This document shows, in pieces, positions 1 to 7,690 of a stretch of DNA of 54,164 bases. The translations under genes and the position numbers were made by a program. The notes below the pieces were generated by a model. The model worked only from the letters and a program-made list of their open reading frames with translations, did not search any database and had not been told where the DNA came from. Source of the DNA: Tepidanaerobacter sp. EBM-38 (lineage in GTDB: Bacteria; Bacillota; Thermosediminibacteria; Thermosediminibacterales; Tepidanaerobacteraceae); assembly GCA_001896545.1 (NCBI GenBank), contig MPOT01000049.1:1-54164 (forward strand). The letters are read 5' to 3'. The first letter of the stretch is position 1, and every line of letters starts with the position of its first letter.

Positions 1-245
1 ACATAATTGTGTTCTATTTTCTCCGTGCTAAAATAATTAATAACTTTATCAAACATTGTGATTTTTTGTCTTTTATATATATTCCACCTTTTCCAAAAAA
101 CTCCTTCTTGAAAAAGGACTTTTATCTGAGTTATTAGTTAATTTTGGCATGTGAGATTTTCATGGTCTAAGTTTTAACTTGGAATCTTGGCTTTGGTGTT
201 AAAATCTGTTCTTGCGGATATGGGGAACTGATATTTGATTCTCAT

Positions 246-309
246 AAAAACAAGCCATGCGTATAAGCAAGATAGCTGTATCGCTTATATACATGGCTTT
301 GGGTTTTTG
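246..309. terminator. bidirectional intrinsic terminator
   Basis: A stem with arms 253-268 and 283-298 (AGCCATG and TATAAGC segments pair around a 2x2 internal mismatch) is flanked by an A-run on the left and a T-run on the right, so it can end transcription on either strand. On the minus strand it lies about 70 bases past the stop of the lipoprotein gene and would end the zinc operon. In the remaining 1-370 stretch I see no convincing gene. Confidence 0.7.
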
Positions 310-370
310 TTATGCTGGGCTTTTATGTAACACTTAATAGCCCTTTACTTTTTGCCCTGAATTTTAATGT

Positions 371-1090
371 TCAACTTAAGAATTGGAATGTTTTTATAAT
401 TTTATCGAATAGTTTTTGTTCTTCTAAATCTAGCTCCAGCGCGTAAAAGCTCATAATAAATACTTGTTTGTCGTCGGTAAGGTAGTAGGTATGCGGATAC
501 CACATCTCGATATCCCCGCCGTATGGATAAGACTTCAGTATTATTTTTACACCGGTAAGGTTTCCGACTTTTATGTTTTCACGGGATACCAATTCACACT
601 CGCTGTTTGGCTCCCAATTATCCAACAGGCTTTGACCTTCTTTCATAATTATCGTGGGCAGCAGTTCAGCTACTTTTGCGCCGTTTTCGTCGGTAAAAAT
701 GCTGTAATCCACATTCCAGTTGCCGGGAAAGTGCAGCGAATATGAGATAATCGGACTATTTTCACGAAAGGAATATGATTCCCAATCTTCGGTAGTATAA
801 GCATAATCTTTAACTATGAGTTCTTTCCATCCTTGAATTTGCTTTGAGTCTTGCACTTTAAACATTGTTTCACTGTCTGCATTTTCATCAGTCAAATTGC
901 TATTTGTATCACCGATATTTTCATCGGGGGATGCTGCTTGTTCCGGCACAGGTTCGTTTTCATTGCCGACGGAAGAGGTATCTGGCGGTTGAGATACTAC
1001 CGGTTTGCTGTTATCTTCTTTAGCACAGCCGGCAAGTATTAAAATCGTAACCAGCATCAGTATCAAAGGTTTTTTTATGAGCCGGTTCAT
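371..1090 (-). CDS. putative lipoprotein, unknown function
   Basis: 239 residues. The N-terminus is a lipoprotein signal peptide: basic MNRLIKK, a hydrophobic stretch, then the lipobox LAGC with Cys at about 22. A Ser/Pro/Asp/Glu-rich linker follows to about residue 75, then a globular domain with a YSLHFPGNWNVD segment that loosely recalls PsbP/Mog1-like folds; I cannot place it in a named family. A strong ribosome site (AGGAGG) precedes the ATG. It starts 15 bases after the zur stop, so it is probably the last gene of the zinc operon and may be surface-exposed. A role in zinc handling is inferred from position only; no His-rich metal-binding tract is visible. Confidence 0.75.
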   Translation of the reverse strand: MNRLIKKPLILMLVTILILAGCAKEDNSKPVVSQPPDTSSVGNENEPVPEQAASPDENIGDTNSNLTDENADSETMFKVQDSKQIQGWKELIVKDYAYTTEDWESYSFRENSPIISYSLHFPGNWNVDYSIFTDENGAKVAELLPTIIMKEGQSLLDNWEPNSECELVSRENIKVGNLTGVKIILKSYPYGGDIEMWYPHTYYLTDDKQVFIMSFYALELDLEEQKLFDKIIKTFQFLS

Positions 1091-1105
1091 TGTGTAATAC
1101 CTCCT

Positions 1106-1528
1106 TTACTCCTTTATTTTTTTACTGCATTTGTTGCAATAGCCGTAAATCTCAAATCGATGTTCCGTCGGGGTAAATCCTTTACGGCTAAGTTCCTTTT
1201 CTATATTTCCCATCGGACAGTAATCAAGGGGAATTGACGCTCCACATTTTTTACAAATTACATGGTGGTGGTGCCCTTCCTCGCGACGAAGTTCGTATAG
1301 AATTCCACCGCTTTCCGGAGTAATTCGACACAAAATTCCTCTTTCAAGCAGCAAATCAAGATTTCGATATATTGTTGAAAAATTAATGTTTGGCAGTATT
1401 TTGATAACTTCAGTGAAAATCTCTTGAGCACTTAAAACACCATCAGAGCTTTCAAGCACATTGATGATAGCCTTGCGCTGCGGAGTCACCTTTAACCGCT
1501 GTTCTTTTAAAAGTTCTTCTACATCCAT
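1106..1528 (-). CDS. zur: Fur-family zinc regulator (Zur)
   Basis: 140 residues, normal length for the Fur family. The N-terminal winged helix covers about 1-80 (TPQRKAIINVL; STIYRNLDLLLERGI is the recognition region). The C-terminal dimerisation domain carries a HHHH run at 86-89 and two CxxC pairs, C92/C95 and C131/C134, the structural zinc site of the family. Fur, Zur and PerR cannot be told apart by sequence alone, but its start overlaps the znuB stop by 10 bases in a zinc transporter operon, so Zur is the best call. It would repress znuA-znuC-znuB in zinc-replete cells and is likely autoregulated, being in the same transcript. TGCAA palindromes at the znuA promoter are candidate operators. 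Confidence 0.85.
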   Translation of the reverse strand: MDVEELLKEQRLKVTPQRKAIINVLESSDGVLSAQEIFTEVIKILPNINFSTIYRNLDLLLERGILCRITPESGGILYELRREEGHHHHVICKKCGASIPLDYCPMGNIEKELSRKGFTPTEHRFEIYGYCNKCSKKIKE

Positions 1529-2331
1529 TGCCTTACAGCCCCCTTTACAAAAAGTACCATCATTAGTATGGCTGTAGCAATCAAAACTATGGTTCCGCCA
1601 GGGGCTAAATCGAATATAAAAGATGTATAAAGACCGGATACAACAGAAAAAATCGCTACCCCAATGGCTATAATAAAAGTCGATTTGAAGCTTTTTGCTA
1701 GTTGCATGCCAACAGCAGCCGGTATGACCATTAAGGCCGATATCAACAAGGCTCCTACCACTCGAACGGATAAGGCTACTACCAAAGCAGTCATCATGGT
1801 AAAATACATGTTGACCGCTTTAACCGGTATGCCGGAAAGCCTTGCTGCTTCTTCATCGAATGTAATGGAAAAAAGTTCCCTATATAATAATATCATAGAA
1901 AACATTATGATGAAACCTAATATTGAAATAAGTAGAAGATCCTGGGATGAAACAGCCACTAAGCTGCCGAATAAATACGACATCAGGTCAGCATTAAAGG
2001 ATTTTCCAATACTTATGAACACTGCCGCAAGGCCCATCCCTCCGGATAATACCACTGCTAAAGCCACCTCTGCGTATTTGCTGAAGGCCGACCTTATAAT
2101 TTCTATTAAAACAGCGGCAGCACCCGAGAAAATCAAAGCACCGTAAAATGGATAAATCCCTACAAGCATGCCGCCAGCTACTCCTGCCAATGCTGCGTGA
2201 GATAGGCTGTCGCCTACCATGGACATGCGCCTTAACACAATAAAAACGCCCATAACCGATGCCAGCAGTGCTGTAATGATTCCAGCCATAAAGGCTCTTT
2301 GCATAAAATCAAAACTAAGGATATACATCAT
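1519..2331 (-). CDS. znuB: zinc ABC transporter permease ZnuB
   Basis: 270 residues, an ABC-3 family integral membrane permease with 7-9 hydrophobic segments. The N-terminal MMYILSFDFMQRAFMAG and the RRMSMVGDSLSHAALAGVA segment are typical of ZnuB/TroC-type metal permeases. It forms the channel through which the ATPase ZnuC drives Zn(II) delivered by ZnuA. The start overlaps the znuC stop by 4 bases and the stop overlaps zur, indicating tight translational coupling. Manganese is an alternative substrate for this superfamily; the neighbouring Zur-like regulator favours zinc. Confidence 0.9.
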   Translation of the reverse strand: MMYILSFDFMQRAFMAGIITALLASVMGVFIVLRRMSMVGDSLSHAALAGVAGGMLVGIYPFYGALIFSGAAAVLIEIIRSAFSKYAEVALAVVLSGGMGLAAVFISIGKSFNADLMSYLFGSLVAVSSQDLLLISILGFIIMFSMILLYRELFSITFDEEAARLSGIPVKAVNMYFTMMTALVVALSVRVVGALLISALMVIPAAVGMQLAKSFKSTFIIAIGVAIFSVVSGLYTSFIFDLAPGGTIVLIATAILMMVLFVKGAVRQWM

Positions 2332-3155
2332 ATTCTTCCCCTTGCACCTTCCCCTATTAATCTAGACGCTAAAATTCCGGAAAGGTTCCCATTATTTTTA
2401 TAAATATTTATGTTGCCATCTTCCATATAGCCAACCTTTGTAGCTCTTTTTATGGCTGCGTCAATATCATGGGTTATCATGACAATTGTCATGCGGTTTT
2501 TGTGAAGTTTGGCAAGCATTTCGTAAAATTCCTGCTGCGAGGCTGCATCAATGCCGGTTGTAGGTTCATCGAGAAAAAGAGCCTCCGGTTTTTTTACCAG
2601 TGCCCTTGCTAAAAATACCTTCTGTCTTTGTCCGCCTGAAAGCTGACCAATTAGTCTATTGGAAAGGTCTGTGATTTTTACCGCAGCAAGGGCTTCGCTG
2701 GTGGCTGCTTTTCTCTCGGCTTTATCAAACCACCTGCCGAATCCTGTGTAATATCCCGATGAAACTATTTCCTCCACCGTGGCAGGAAAGGATGTATTCG
2801 TATTTGCAGCTTGCTGAGATATATAGCCAATCTTGCTCCACTCTTTAAAATGCCGGACATTTTGTCCGAATATCTTAACTTCTCCGGCTTTAGGAGCAAG
2901 CAATCCCAGCATAATCTTAAGTAAGGTCGACTTTGACGAGCCGTTTGGGCCAAGAATCGCTATAAAGTCGCCTTTTTCAACTGTAGTATTTATATTTTTT
3001 AAGACTAAAGTACCATTGTATGAAAAATCGACATTTTTAAGGCTTATGACCTCATTGTCTTTGATTCTAGATGTATCAATGATATCCTCCATATCATCAC
3101 CGGCTTCACCGTCATATACCATTCCAAAACCCGCACATAAACTATTATTACTCAT
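2328..3155 (-). CDS. znuC: zinc ABC transporter ATP-binding protein ZnuC
   Basis: 275 residues. ATPase signatures: Walker A GPNGSSKST (about 72-80), Q-loop in GYISQQ, signature LSGGQRQKV, Walker B ALFLDEPTTGID and an H-loop ITHD. The Walker A has Ser where most ATPases have the second Gly; the codons read TCG TCA, and small-residue substitutions there also occur in related metal transporters as far as I recall. The start overlaps the znuA stop by 8 bases. A second ATG at residue 22 (MEDIIDTS) with GGTGATGAT just upstream is an alternative start, and the first 35 residues are not part of the conserved domain. It pairs with ZnuB. Confidence 0.88.
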   Translation of the reverse strand: MSNNSLCAGFGMVYDGEAGDDMEDIIDTSRIKDNEVISLKNVDFSYNGTLVLKNINTTVEKGDFIAILGPNGSSKSTLLKIMLGLLAPKAGEVKIFGQNVRHFKEWSKIGYISQQAANTNTSFPATVEEIVSSGYYTGFGRWFDKAERKAATSEALAAVKITDLSNRLIGQLSGGQRQKVFLARALVKKPEALFLDEPTTGIDAASQQEFYEMLAKLHKNRMTIVMITHDIDAAIKRATKVGYMEDGNINIYKNNGNLSGILASRLIGEGARGRI

Positions 3156-4059
3156 AGCTCAACACTCGCTTTAATACTTCTAAATTTTTTTCCATAACAG
3201 AAAAATAGTCTTCTCCGGCTTTTACCTCATTCGGTTGAAGGGTTCCCAAGGGGTTTATAATTAAAATTTCTGCTCCGATTTCATCGGCAAGTGTTTGTGA
3301 AAGCTTGGAAACTTCCCCCGGCTCATCCAGTATATACTTTATTTTCTTAGCCTTGCAAAACTCTACCAGCTCTGCCATCTTCTTCGGCGATGGCTCTTCC
3401 TGCGGCGAAAGACCGGTAATAGCTGTCTGCTCAAGCCCATAGCGGCGAGCCACATAACCTAAAAAGGAATGTGATGTTACTATGTTTTTTTGAGGACTGC
3501 TTGATATTATTTCATTTAAGTTTTTATCAAGCTCATCGAATTTTTGCATAAGGTTGTTAAGATTTTCATGATATACTTCACTGTGCTCCGGGTCTTTTGC
3601 GACAACTCCGTCAAAAATCTTTTGTGCCATCTCCTTGGCCAATACCGGGTCGAGCCAGATATGCGGATCATTGTTTTCTATAAGGCCTTTGCCGGCTTCT
3701 ACAACGGCAACACCTTTTTTGTCCAAATCTCCTGCCATTTTTTTTGCCCATGGCTCCATGCTTTCACCTAAAAAGATAAATATATCGCCATCATAAATCA
3801 TCGCCGTCTGTTTGGGCGAAGGTTCAAAGTCATGAGGTTCGACTCCTGCCGGCATGAGATTTTCCACCTGAGCATTATCCCCCACAATCTTCTTTGCAAA
3901 ATCATACAGTGGATAAAATGTGGTGTAGATTTTAAGACTGTTTTGCTGATCATTAGGCTGGTTGGGTAGCACCACCTGACTATTGTTAGAACAAGCTGTG
4001 GTAAGAACCGATATAGATAAGATTAATAATAACACTAAAAATGATTTTGCTATTTTCAT
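3148..4059 (-). CDS. znuA: zinc ABC transporter substrate-binding lipoprotein ZnuA
   Basis: 303 residues with a signal peptide ending in the lipobox-like LTTAC (Cys about 23), so it is membrane-anchored outside the cell. It belongs to the cluster 9 (TroA/ZnuA) binding proteins: metal-ligand histidines are expected in GVEPHDFEPSP, DPHIWLDP and TSHSFLGYVARRYGL, with an acidic ligand in YILDEPGE. The extended His-rich loop of many ZnuA proteins is absent or very short here. It is the first gene of the zinc operon, with a good sigma-A promoter 40-70 bases upstream and AGGAGG-like ribosome binding. Specificity for zinc rather than manganese rests on the Zur neighbour. Confidence 0.88.
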   Translation of the reverse strand: MKIAKSFLVLLLILSISVLTTACSNNSQVVLPNQPNDQQNSLKIYTTFYPLYDFAKKIVGDNAQVENLMPAGVEPHDFEPSPKQTAMIYDGDIFIFLGESMEPWAKKMAGDLDKKGVAVVEAGKGLIENNDPHIWLDPVLAKEMAQKIFDGVVAKDPEHSEVYHENLNNLMQKFDELDKNLNEIISSSPQKNIVTSHSFLGYVARRYGLEQTAITGLSPQEEPSPKKMAELVEFCKAKKIKYILDEPGEVSKLSQTLADEIGAEILIINPLGTLQPNEVKAGEDYFSVMEKNLEVLKRVLSYE

Positions 4060-4074
4060 TTTAATTCCTCCAAT

Positions 4075-4089
4075 TGCAAAAGGTTTGCA
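4075..4089. promoter_or_regulatory. candidate Zur operator between znuA promoter and start
   Basis: A perfect inverted repeat, TGCAAA-AGG-TTTGCA, lies between the -10 box (4102-4107) and the znuA start codon (4059). Binding there would block early transcription or elongation. It differs from the B. subtilis Zur box (TCGTAAT-type), so assignment to the Zur encoded in this operon is an inference from position and from the related palindromes upstream. Confidence 0.45.
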
Positions 4090-4101
4090 TTTGCGTTTTA
4101 T

Positions 4102-4131
4102 ATTATATATTCTTTCACTGGCTTATGTCAA
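4102..4131 (-). promoter_or_regulatory. sigma-A promoter of znuA operon
   Basis: On the minus strand the -35 box TTGACA (4126-4131) and -10 box TATAAT (4102-4107) are both perfect consensus, separated by 18 bases. The distance to the znuA ATG gives a leader of about 35-40 bases. The palindromes on either side suggest that this strong promoter is repressed when zinc is sufficient. Confidence 0.75.
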
Positions 4132-4154
4132 TTATTCTTTAAAAATTTTAATAT

Positions 4155-4186
4155 TGCAAAATGCGTTGCATAAGCTTGCATTTTGC
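4155..4186. promoter_or_regulatory. nested TGCAA palindromes upstream of znuA promoter
   Basis: The 9-base arms GCAAAATGC (4156-4164) and GCATTTTGC (4178-4186) are perfect inverted repeats. Nested inside are TGCAA-N6-TTGCA (4155-4170) and a TTGCATAAGCTTGCA element. The TGCAA/TTGCA half-sites match those in the palindrome at 4075-4089, so both may bind one regulator, most simply Zur. The site is about 25 bases upstream of the -35 box. The rest of 4190-4277 shows no gene. Confidence 0.4.
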
Positions 4187-4277
4187 TGTATCTATTATCT
4201 ATATATCTGGGCACTATATAAGCAGGGGGTAGTTTTATTTCAAATAGGCTTTAGATTTTCAACCAATAAAAAAATAA

Positions 4278-4331
4278 CTCCCTTAATGTACAGACAGTTT
4301 TATCGTTCTCAGCTGTCTGCCATAAAGGGAG
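4278..4331 (-). terminator. trxA terminator
   Basis: CTCCCTT (4278-4284) pairs with AAGGGAG (4325-4331), and CAGACAG (4291-4297) pairs with CTGTCTG (4313-4319) inside it. On the minus strand the stem is followed by a T-rich tract (4267-4277). It begins 23 bases beyond the trxA stop and separates trxA from the znuA promoter region. Confidence 0.75.
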
Positions 4332-4353
4332 CAGGTTATTCACATTTTGAATT

Positions 4354-4668
4354 TTATAGCCCGATTTCAGCTACTAATTCCTGTTTAGGCCTAAAGCCAA
4401 CCAATTTTTTTGCTACTTTGCCATTTTCAAAAAGGATGAGTGTGGGAATACTCATGACACCATAGTTGGATGCAGTTTTGGGGTTTTCGTCTACATTGAG
4501 TTTGCCTACTTTCAAGCTGTCGCTATACTCAGCAGCTATTTCATCAATGACCGGTCCCATCATCCGGCAAGGTCCGCACCATGGTGCCCAAAAATCCACA
4601 AGTACCTTTCCTTCTGCTTGAAGTACTTCCTGAGCAAAGTTATCATCTGTAATAGTCAATGGTTTCAT
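4354..4668 (-). CDS. trxA: thioredoxin
   Basis: 104 residues, the standard thioredoxin length. The redox site WCGPC has cysteines C31 and C34 within VDFWAPWCGPCRMM, and the conserved cis-proline is in SIPTLILF. It is a cytoplasmic disulfide reductant, presumably fed by a thioredoxin reductase not in this window. It is monocistronic: its own terminator follows, and a divergent regulator gene lies upstream across a 156-base gap holding a perfect palindrome. The ribosome site AAGGAGGAA precedes the ATG. Whether the XRE regulator controls it is inferred only from the shared intergenic palindrome. Confidence 0.95.
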   Translation of the reverse strand: MKPLTITDDNFAQEVLQAEGKVLVDFWAPWCGPCRMMGPVIDEIAAEYSDSLKVGKLNVDENPKTASNYGVMSIPTLILFENGKVAKKLVGFRPKQELVAEIGL

Positions 4669-4727
4669 TTGAATTTCCTCCTTGTAAAATATGTTTTCAG
4701 TTTTTCTTGACCGTTTTTTGTGATTAT

Positions 4728-4751
4728 ACTATACTACTATTATAGTATAGT
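4728..4751. promoter_or_regulatory. palindromic operator candidate between trxA and XRE regulator
   Basis: ACTATACTA (4728-4736) and TAGTATAGT (4743-4751) are perfect 9-base inverted repeats with a 6-base spacer. A TATAAT reading towards trxA overlaps the left arm (4723-4728), so a bound protein would occlude trxA transcription. TATACTA recurs once in the AT-rich leader of the flavoprotein gene (about 5680-5700). The divergent triple-HTH protein is the obvious candidate ligand; this is inference. Confidence 0.5.
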
Positions 4752-4824
4752 TTACATTTTGCGAAGAATATATTTTTAGATTTATTATAAATTTATCAAA
4801 CCAGTATGGAAGGATGTAGCTCTC

Positions 4825-5586
4825 ATGATAGACCATAAACTCATTCGCAGCCTTCGCCAAAAGCGGAGTATGACATTGCAGGATTTGGCACAGCAAGCGG
4901 GCCTTTCGGTTTCATATCTTAGCGAAATTGAGCTGGGCAAAAAGCAGCCTTCTTTGGAGACTATCGACAAGCTTGCACAAGCTCTAAACATATCGCGCGA
5001 GGGTCTTATTTCCTCAAGCAGCGCCGGAGCCGGGGGAATTGGTGCAAAGATTGCACTTATTCGGCAGGAAAAAAATCTATCCCTTTCTGAGCTTGCTGAA
5101 AAAGTGGGTATTTCGCCCAGCTATCTTTGTCAAATTGAAAGTGGAAGAGTAATGCCCGCTTTATCTACGCTAAAAGGTATCGCCAAGGCTTTGGATGTAA
5201 AGCCCGAAAACCTCATGGCCGCTACAAGTTTCGTAGGCTATAAGATAAAAAAGATACGTTGTGAGCGTAAAATCACTCAGGCAGAGCTTGCGGAAAAAGC
5301 CGGGGTATCTACTGGCCTTATCGGTCAGATTGAAAGCGGTAAAGTAGAGCCTTCGATTAAAACATTGGAGAAAATCGCCGCAGCATTATCACTTTCACCC
5401 TGCTTTTTCGTTTCGGAAGATGAAGAACTTTCATCAATCCTAAAACCTATGAACCCCGAGGTCAGAGAATTGCTAAATGATCCCAAGGTGCGGTCCGCTC
5501 TCGAGCTTTTAGCCGACTGCAGTGCCGAGGAGTTTAGTTTTATCTTGAAGTTTATTCAGCTCTATAAAGAGCATCGAGAAAGCTAA
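4825..5586 (+). CDS. transcriptional regulator with three tandem XRE HTH domains
   Basis: 253 residues with three consecutive HTH_3/XRE domains, at about 5-60 (MTLQDLAQQAGLSVSYLSEI), 71-126 (LSLSELAEKVGISPSYLCQI) and 133-188 (ITQAELAEKAGVSTGLIGQI). Each has the ELA...G(L/I/V)S...L..IE.G...P sequence of the Cro/C1 fold. The last 60 residues are helical and unassigned. Most XRE proteins have one such domain, so three is unusual and could allow binding to repeated or extended operators. The ATG is preceded by GGAAGG at a 10-base spacing. The gene diverges from trxA; the effector and targets are unknown. Confidence 0.85.
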   Translation: MIDHKLIRSLRQKRSMTLQDLAQQAGLSVSYLSEIELGKKQPSLETIDKLAQALNISREGLISSSSAGAGGIGAKIALIRQEKNLSLSELAEKVGISPSYLCQIESGRVMPALSTLKGIAKALDVKPENLMAATSFVGYKIKKIRCERKITQAELAEKAGVSTGLIGQIESGKVEPSIKTLEKIAAALSLSPCFFVSEDEELSSILKPMNPEVRELLNDPKVRSALELLADCSAEEFSFILKFIQLYKEHRES

Positions 5587-5751
5587 TCTTTTGCTTTTGA
5601 CTTGCAGTTGATGAAAATAGTTTCATCCTTTCTGCTTATACCTATTTTACCCTTGCATTAATCTTTTATTTGCATTTTTATTATACTATTATATTATTTC
5701 GCTGTCAATGAGTATTTTATAGTAAACTCCAGAATAAATCAAGAGGGAGAA

Positions 5752-6999
5752 ATGGATATGTCTAAAATAAATCCATTAAAAATATATGTGGTGGGTGGAG
5801 GAGCTTCAGGCATGATGGCAGCCCTTTCCGCTCGATATAACGGTGCTGGTGTGACCATCCTAGAGCGAAATCCCCGGGTGGGCAAGAAAATTCTGGCTAC
5901 CGGTAATGGAAGGTGTAATTTTACTAATATCAACGTTGATGTAAAGTATTATCACGGGCAAAATCCCGAATTCATATATGGTGCCCTGTCAGCCTTTGAT
6001 GTGTCTAGGACTATGGGTTTTTTTGAAAAACTGGGTATTGTTCCGCGAGTGGAGGACGCAGGTAAGGTGTTTCCCATGTCCGATCAAGCTTCGAGTGTTT
6101 TAGATGTGCTTTTGTACGAGTTAAATCGCATCGGCGTAAATATCATCTGTAATGCTTTTGTGAAAGAAATAAGGAAAACTAAAAATGAATTTACGCTGGT
6201 GCTTGAAGATGGCAGAATCTTCGAGGGCGATCGGGTGATTTTAGCCTGTGGCGGCAAAGCCATGCCATCCTCCGGTTCTGATGGCAGCGGATTTGATTTG
6301 GCTAAAAATCTGGGCCATAAAATAGTGGATATTTCCCCTGCCCTTGTTCAGCTAAAACTTGCGGGGGATTTCTTCAAGCAGATTGAGGGTGTCAAGTTCG
6401 TAGGCACTGCCGAGGTTTTGTCTGGCAAAAAAGTCTTGGCCAAAGATAAGGGGGATATACTTTTTGCAAATTATGGTGTGTCCGGTCCGCCCATATTGCA
6501 GATTAGCCGCAAGGCAGGGGAGTTGCTGAAGGCAAATAAGGAGGCTGTTTTAAAAATCTCTATCATAGATAATATGACTCAAAAAGAGCTGGAGAGATTC
6601 TTGGAAAAGCGCTTTAAAAATATGCAGGAAAAAAGTTTGGATTTTAGTATGGTAGGCTTTGTAAATAAGCGGCTCATACCGGTTTTGCTTAAACAGGCAG
6701 GCATAAAAGACATAAAAAAACCTGTCCGAGAACTTTCCTCTGCAGACAGGCAAAGGATTGCAAATATCTTAACAGATTGGAGATTTAAAATAACCGGAAC
6801 TAAATCTTGGCCCAGTGCTCAAGTAACTGCAGGTGGTGTTGATACTAGTCAGGTTGACCCTTTGACAATGGAGTCCGCATTAGTAAAGGGCCTGTATTTC
6901 TGCGGTGAAATCCTAGATATCGACGGGGCTTGCGGAGGCTTTAACCTCCAATGGGCTTGGTCCTCAGGATATTTAGCCGGTAAATCCTCTTCGATGTAA
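5752..6999 (+). CDS. BaiN/RdsA-family NAD(P)/FAD-dependent oxidoreductase
   Basis: 415 residues, usual for the HI0933/BaiN flavoprotein family. The N-terminal Rossmann motif VVGGGASGMMAA binds FAD, followed by the family's ARVGKKILATGNGRCN-type segment (here NPRVGKKILATGNGRCNFTN). The C-terminal VTAGGVDTSQVDP and GLYFCGEILDIDGACGGFN segments complete the FAD site. Members have been linked to bile-acid 7-dehydroxylation (BaiN) and to other reductions, but most are uncharacterised. AGAGGG precedes ATG 5752; ATG 5758 is a possible alternative. It lies downstream of the XRE gene on the same strand with its own 165-base leader, so co-transcription is uncertain. Confidence 0.88.
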   Translation: MDMSKINPLKIYVVGGGASGMMAALSARYNGAGVTILERNPRVGKKILATGNGRCNFTNINVDVKYYHGQNPEFIYGALSAFDVSRTMGFFEKLGIVPRVEDAGKVFPMSDQASSVLDVLLYELNRIGVNIICNAFVKEIRKTKNEFTLVLEDGRIFEGDRVILACGGKAMPSSGSDGSGFDLAKNLGHKIVDISPALVQLKLAGDFFKQIEGVKFVGTAEVLSGKKVLAKDKGDILFANYGVSGPPILQISRKAGELLKANKEAVLKISIIDNMTQKELERFLEKRFKNMQEKSLDFSMVGFVNKRLIPVLLKQAGIKDIKKPVRELSSADRQRIANILTDWRFKITGTKSWPSAQVTAGGVDTSQVDPLTMESALVKGLYFCGEILDIDGACGGFNLQWAWSSGYLAGKSSSM

Positions 7000-7068
7000 T
7001 TATATGTTACTACAAATTCAGAAAAAGTAGAAGCGCTCAGCTGCTCGCAATAGAGTTTTATATTTTCG

Positions 7069-7647
7069 TTAGCTGCCATAGTAGGCTTTTTTGAATAAAT
7101 TCTCTATATCATCACGGGTTGGCACACGAGGATTTGTTTTGGTACAGGGGTCTTTCATCGCTGTGGCTGCAAGCGCTTCTATGCTTGCTAAAAATTCCAC
7201 TTCAGATATGCCCGTTTCTTTTAAGCATGCAGGCATGTCCAAGTCTTCTTTAAGCTTTTTAACCATGTTTCTTAGTTCCTTTGCAGCGTATATTTCTGAT
7301 ATGAAGTTTAATCCTAGTAGCTCTGATATCTTGGCATATCTTGCAGCTGCCTTTTCTTCTTTACTGTTGTAATCTATAACATAGGGAAGTAAAATTCCGT
7401 TAGCTCGCCCATGTGGTATGTGAAATCTTCCTCCTAGGGCATGTGCCATGCTGTGATTGATACCAAGGGAGGTATGTGTGAAAGCCATACCTGCCAGTGC
7501 CGAGGCATTGTGCATTTTTACTCTGGCCTCATCATCACTGCCATTCTGATAGGATTTAGGCAAATACTCAAAAACGGTTAGTGTAAAATTTTTATAGGTC
7601 AAAAAGCAGGGAAAAAGCGATCGTACGTAGAAAATAGACCTCACCAT
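7069..7647 (-). pseudogene. C-terminal fragment of iron-containing alcohol dehydrogenase
   Basis: About 165 residues are clearly the C-terminal helical domain of a type III (iron) alcohol dehydrogenase, beginning near FEYLPKSYQNGSDDEARV and including GINHSMAHALGGRFHIPHG with two of the iron-binding histidines. Full-length members have about 385 residues, so the N-terminal nucleotide-binding half is missing. The first 25 codons of the open frame (about 7576-7647) read into insertion-element sequence and have no enzyme homology. The break coincides with the ISLre2 remnant, and nothing upstream of the element encodes the missing half. It cannot bind NAD and is almost certainly non-functional. 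Confidence 0.85.
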
Positions 7648-7687
7648 CCTCTCTTAGGATGAGTATAAAACTCAGAAAGGTGAGGTC
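7637..7687 (+). promoter_or_regulatory. 5' hairpin sequestering the transposase ribosome site
   Basis: GACCTCACC (7637-7645) pairs perfectly with GGTGAGGTC (7679-7687), and ATCCT/AGGAT (7646-7650, 7656-7660) adds an inner stem. The right arm contains the AGGTGAGG ribosome site of the transposase ORF starting at 7691. A transcript entering from outside would fold and hide that site. Protection of transposase from read-through in this way is known in several IS families; here it is inferred from structure. Confidence 0.55.
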
Positions 7688-7690
7688 CAT

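Noticed and set aside
1..56. Minus-strand open frame from ATG 56 running off the left edge (MFDKVINYFSTEK...)
   Set aside because: Only 18 codons are visible and no ribosome site lies before the ATG; it cannot be supported from the window.
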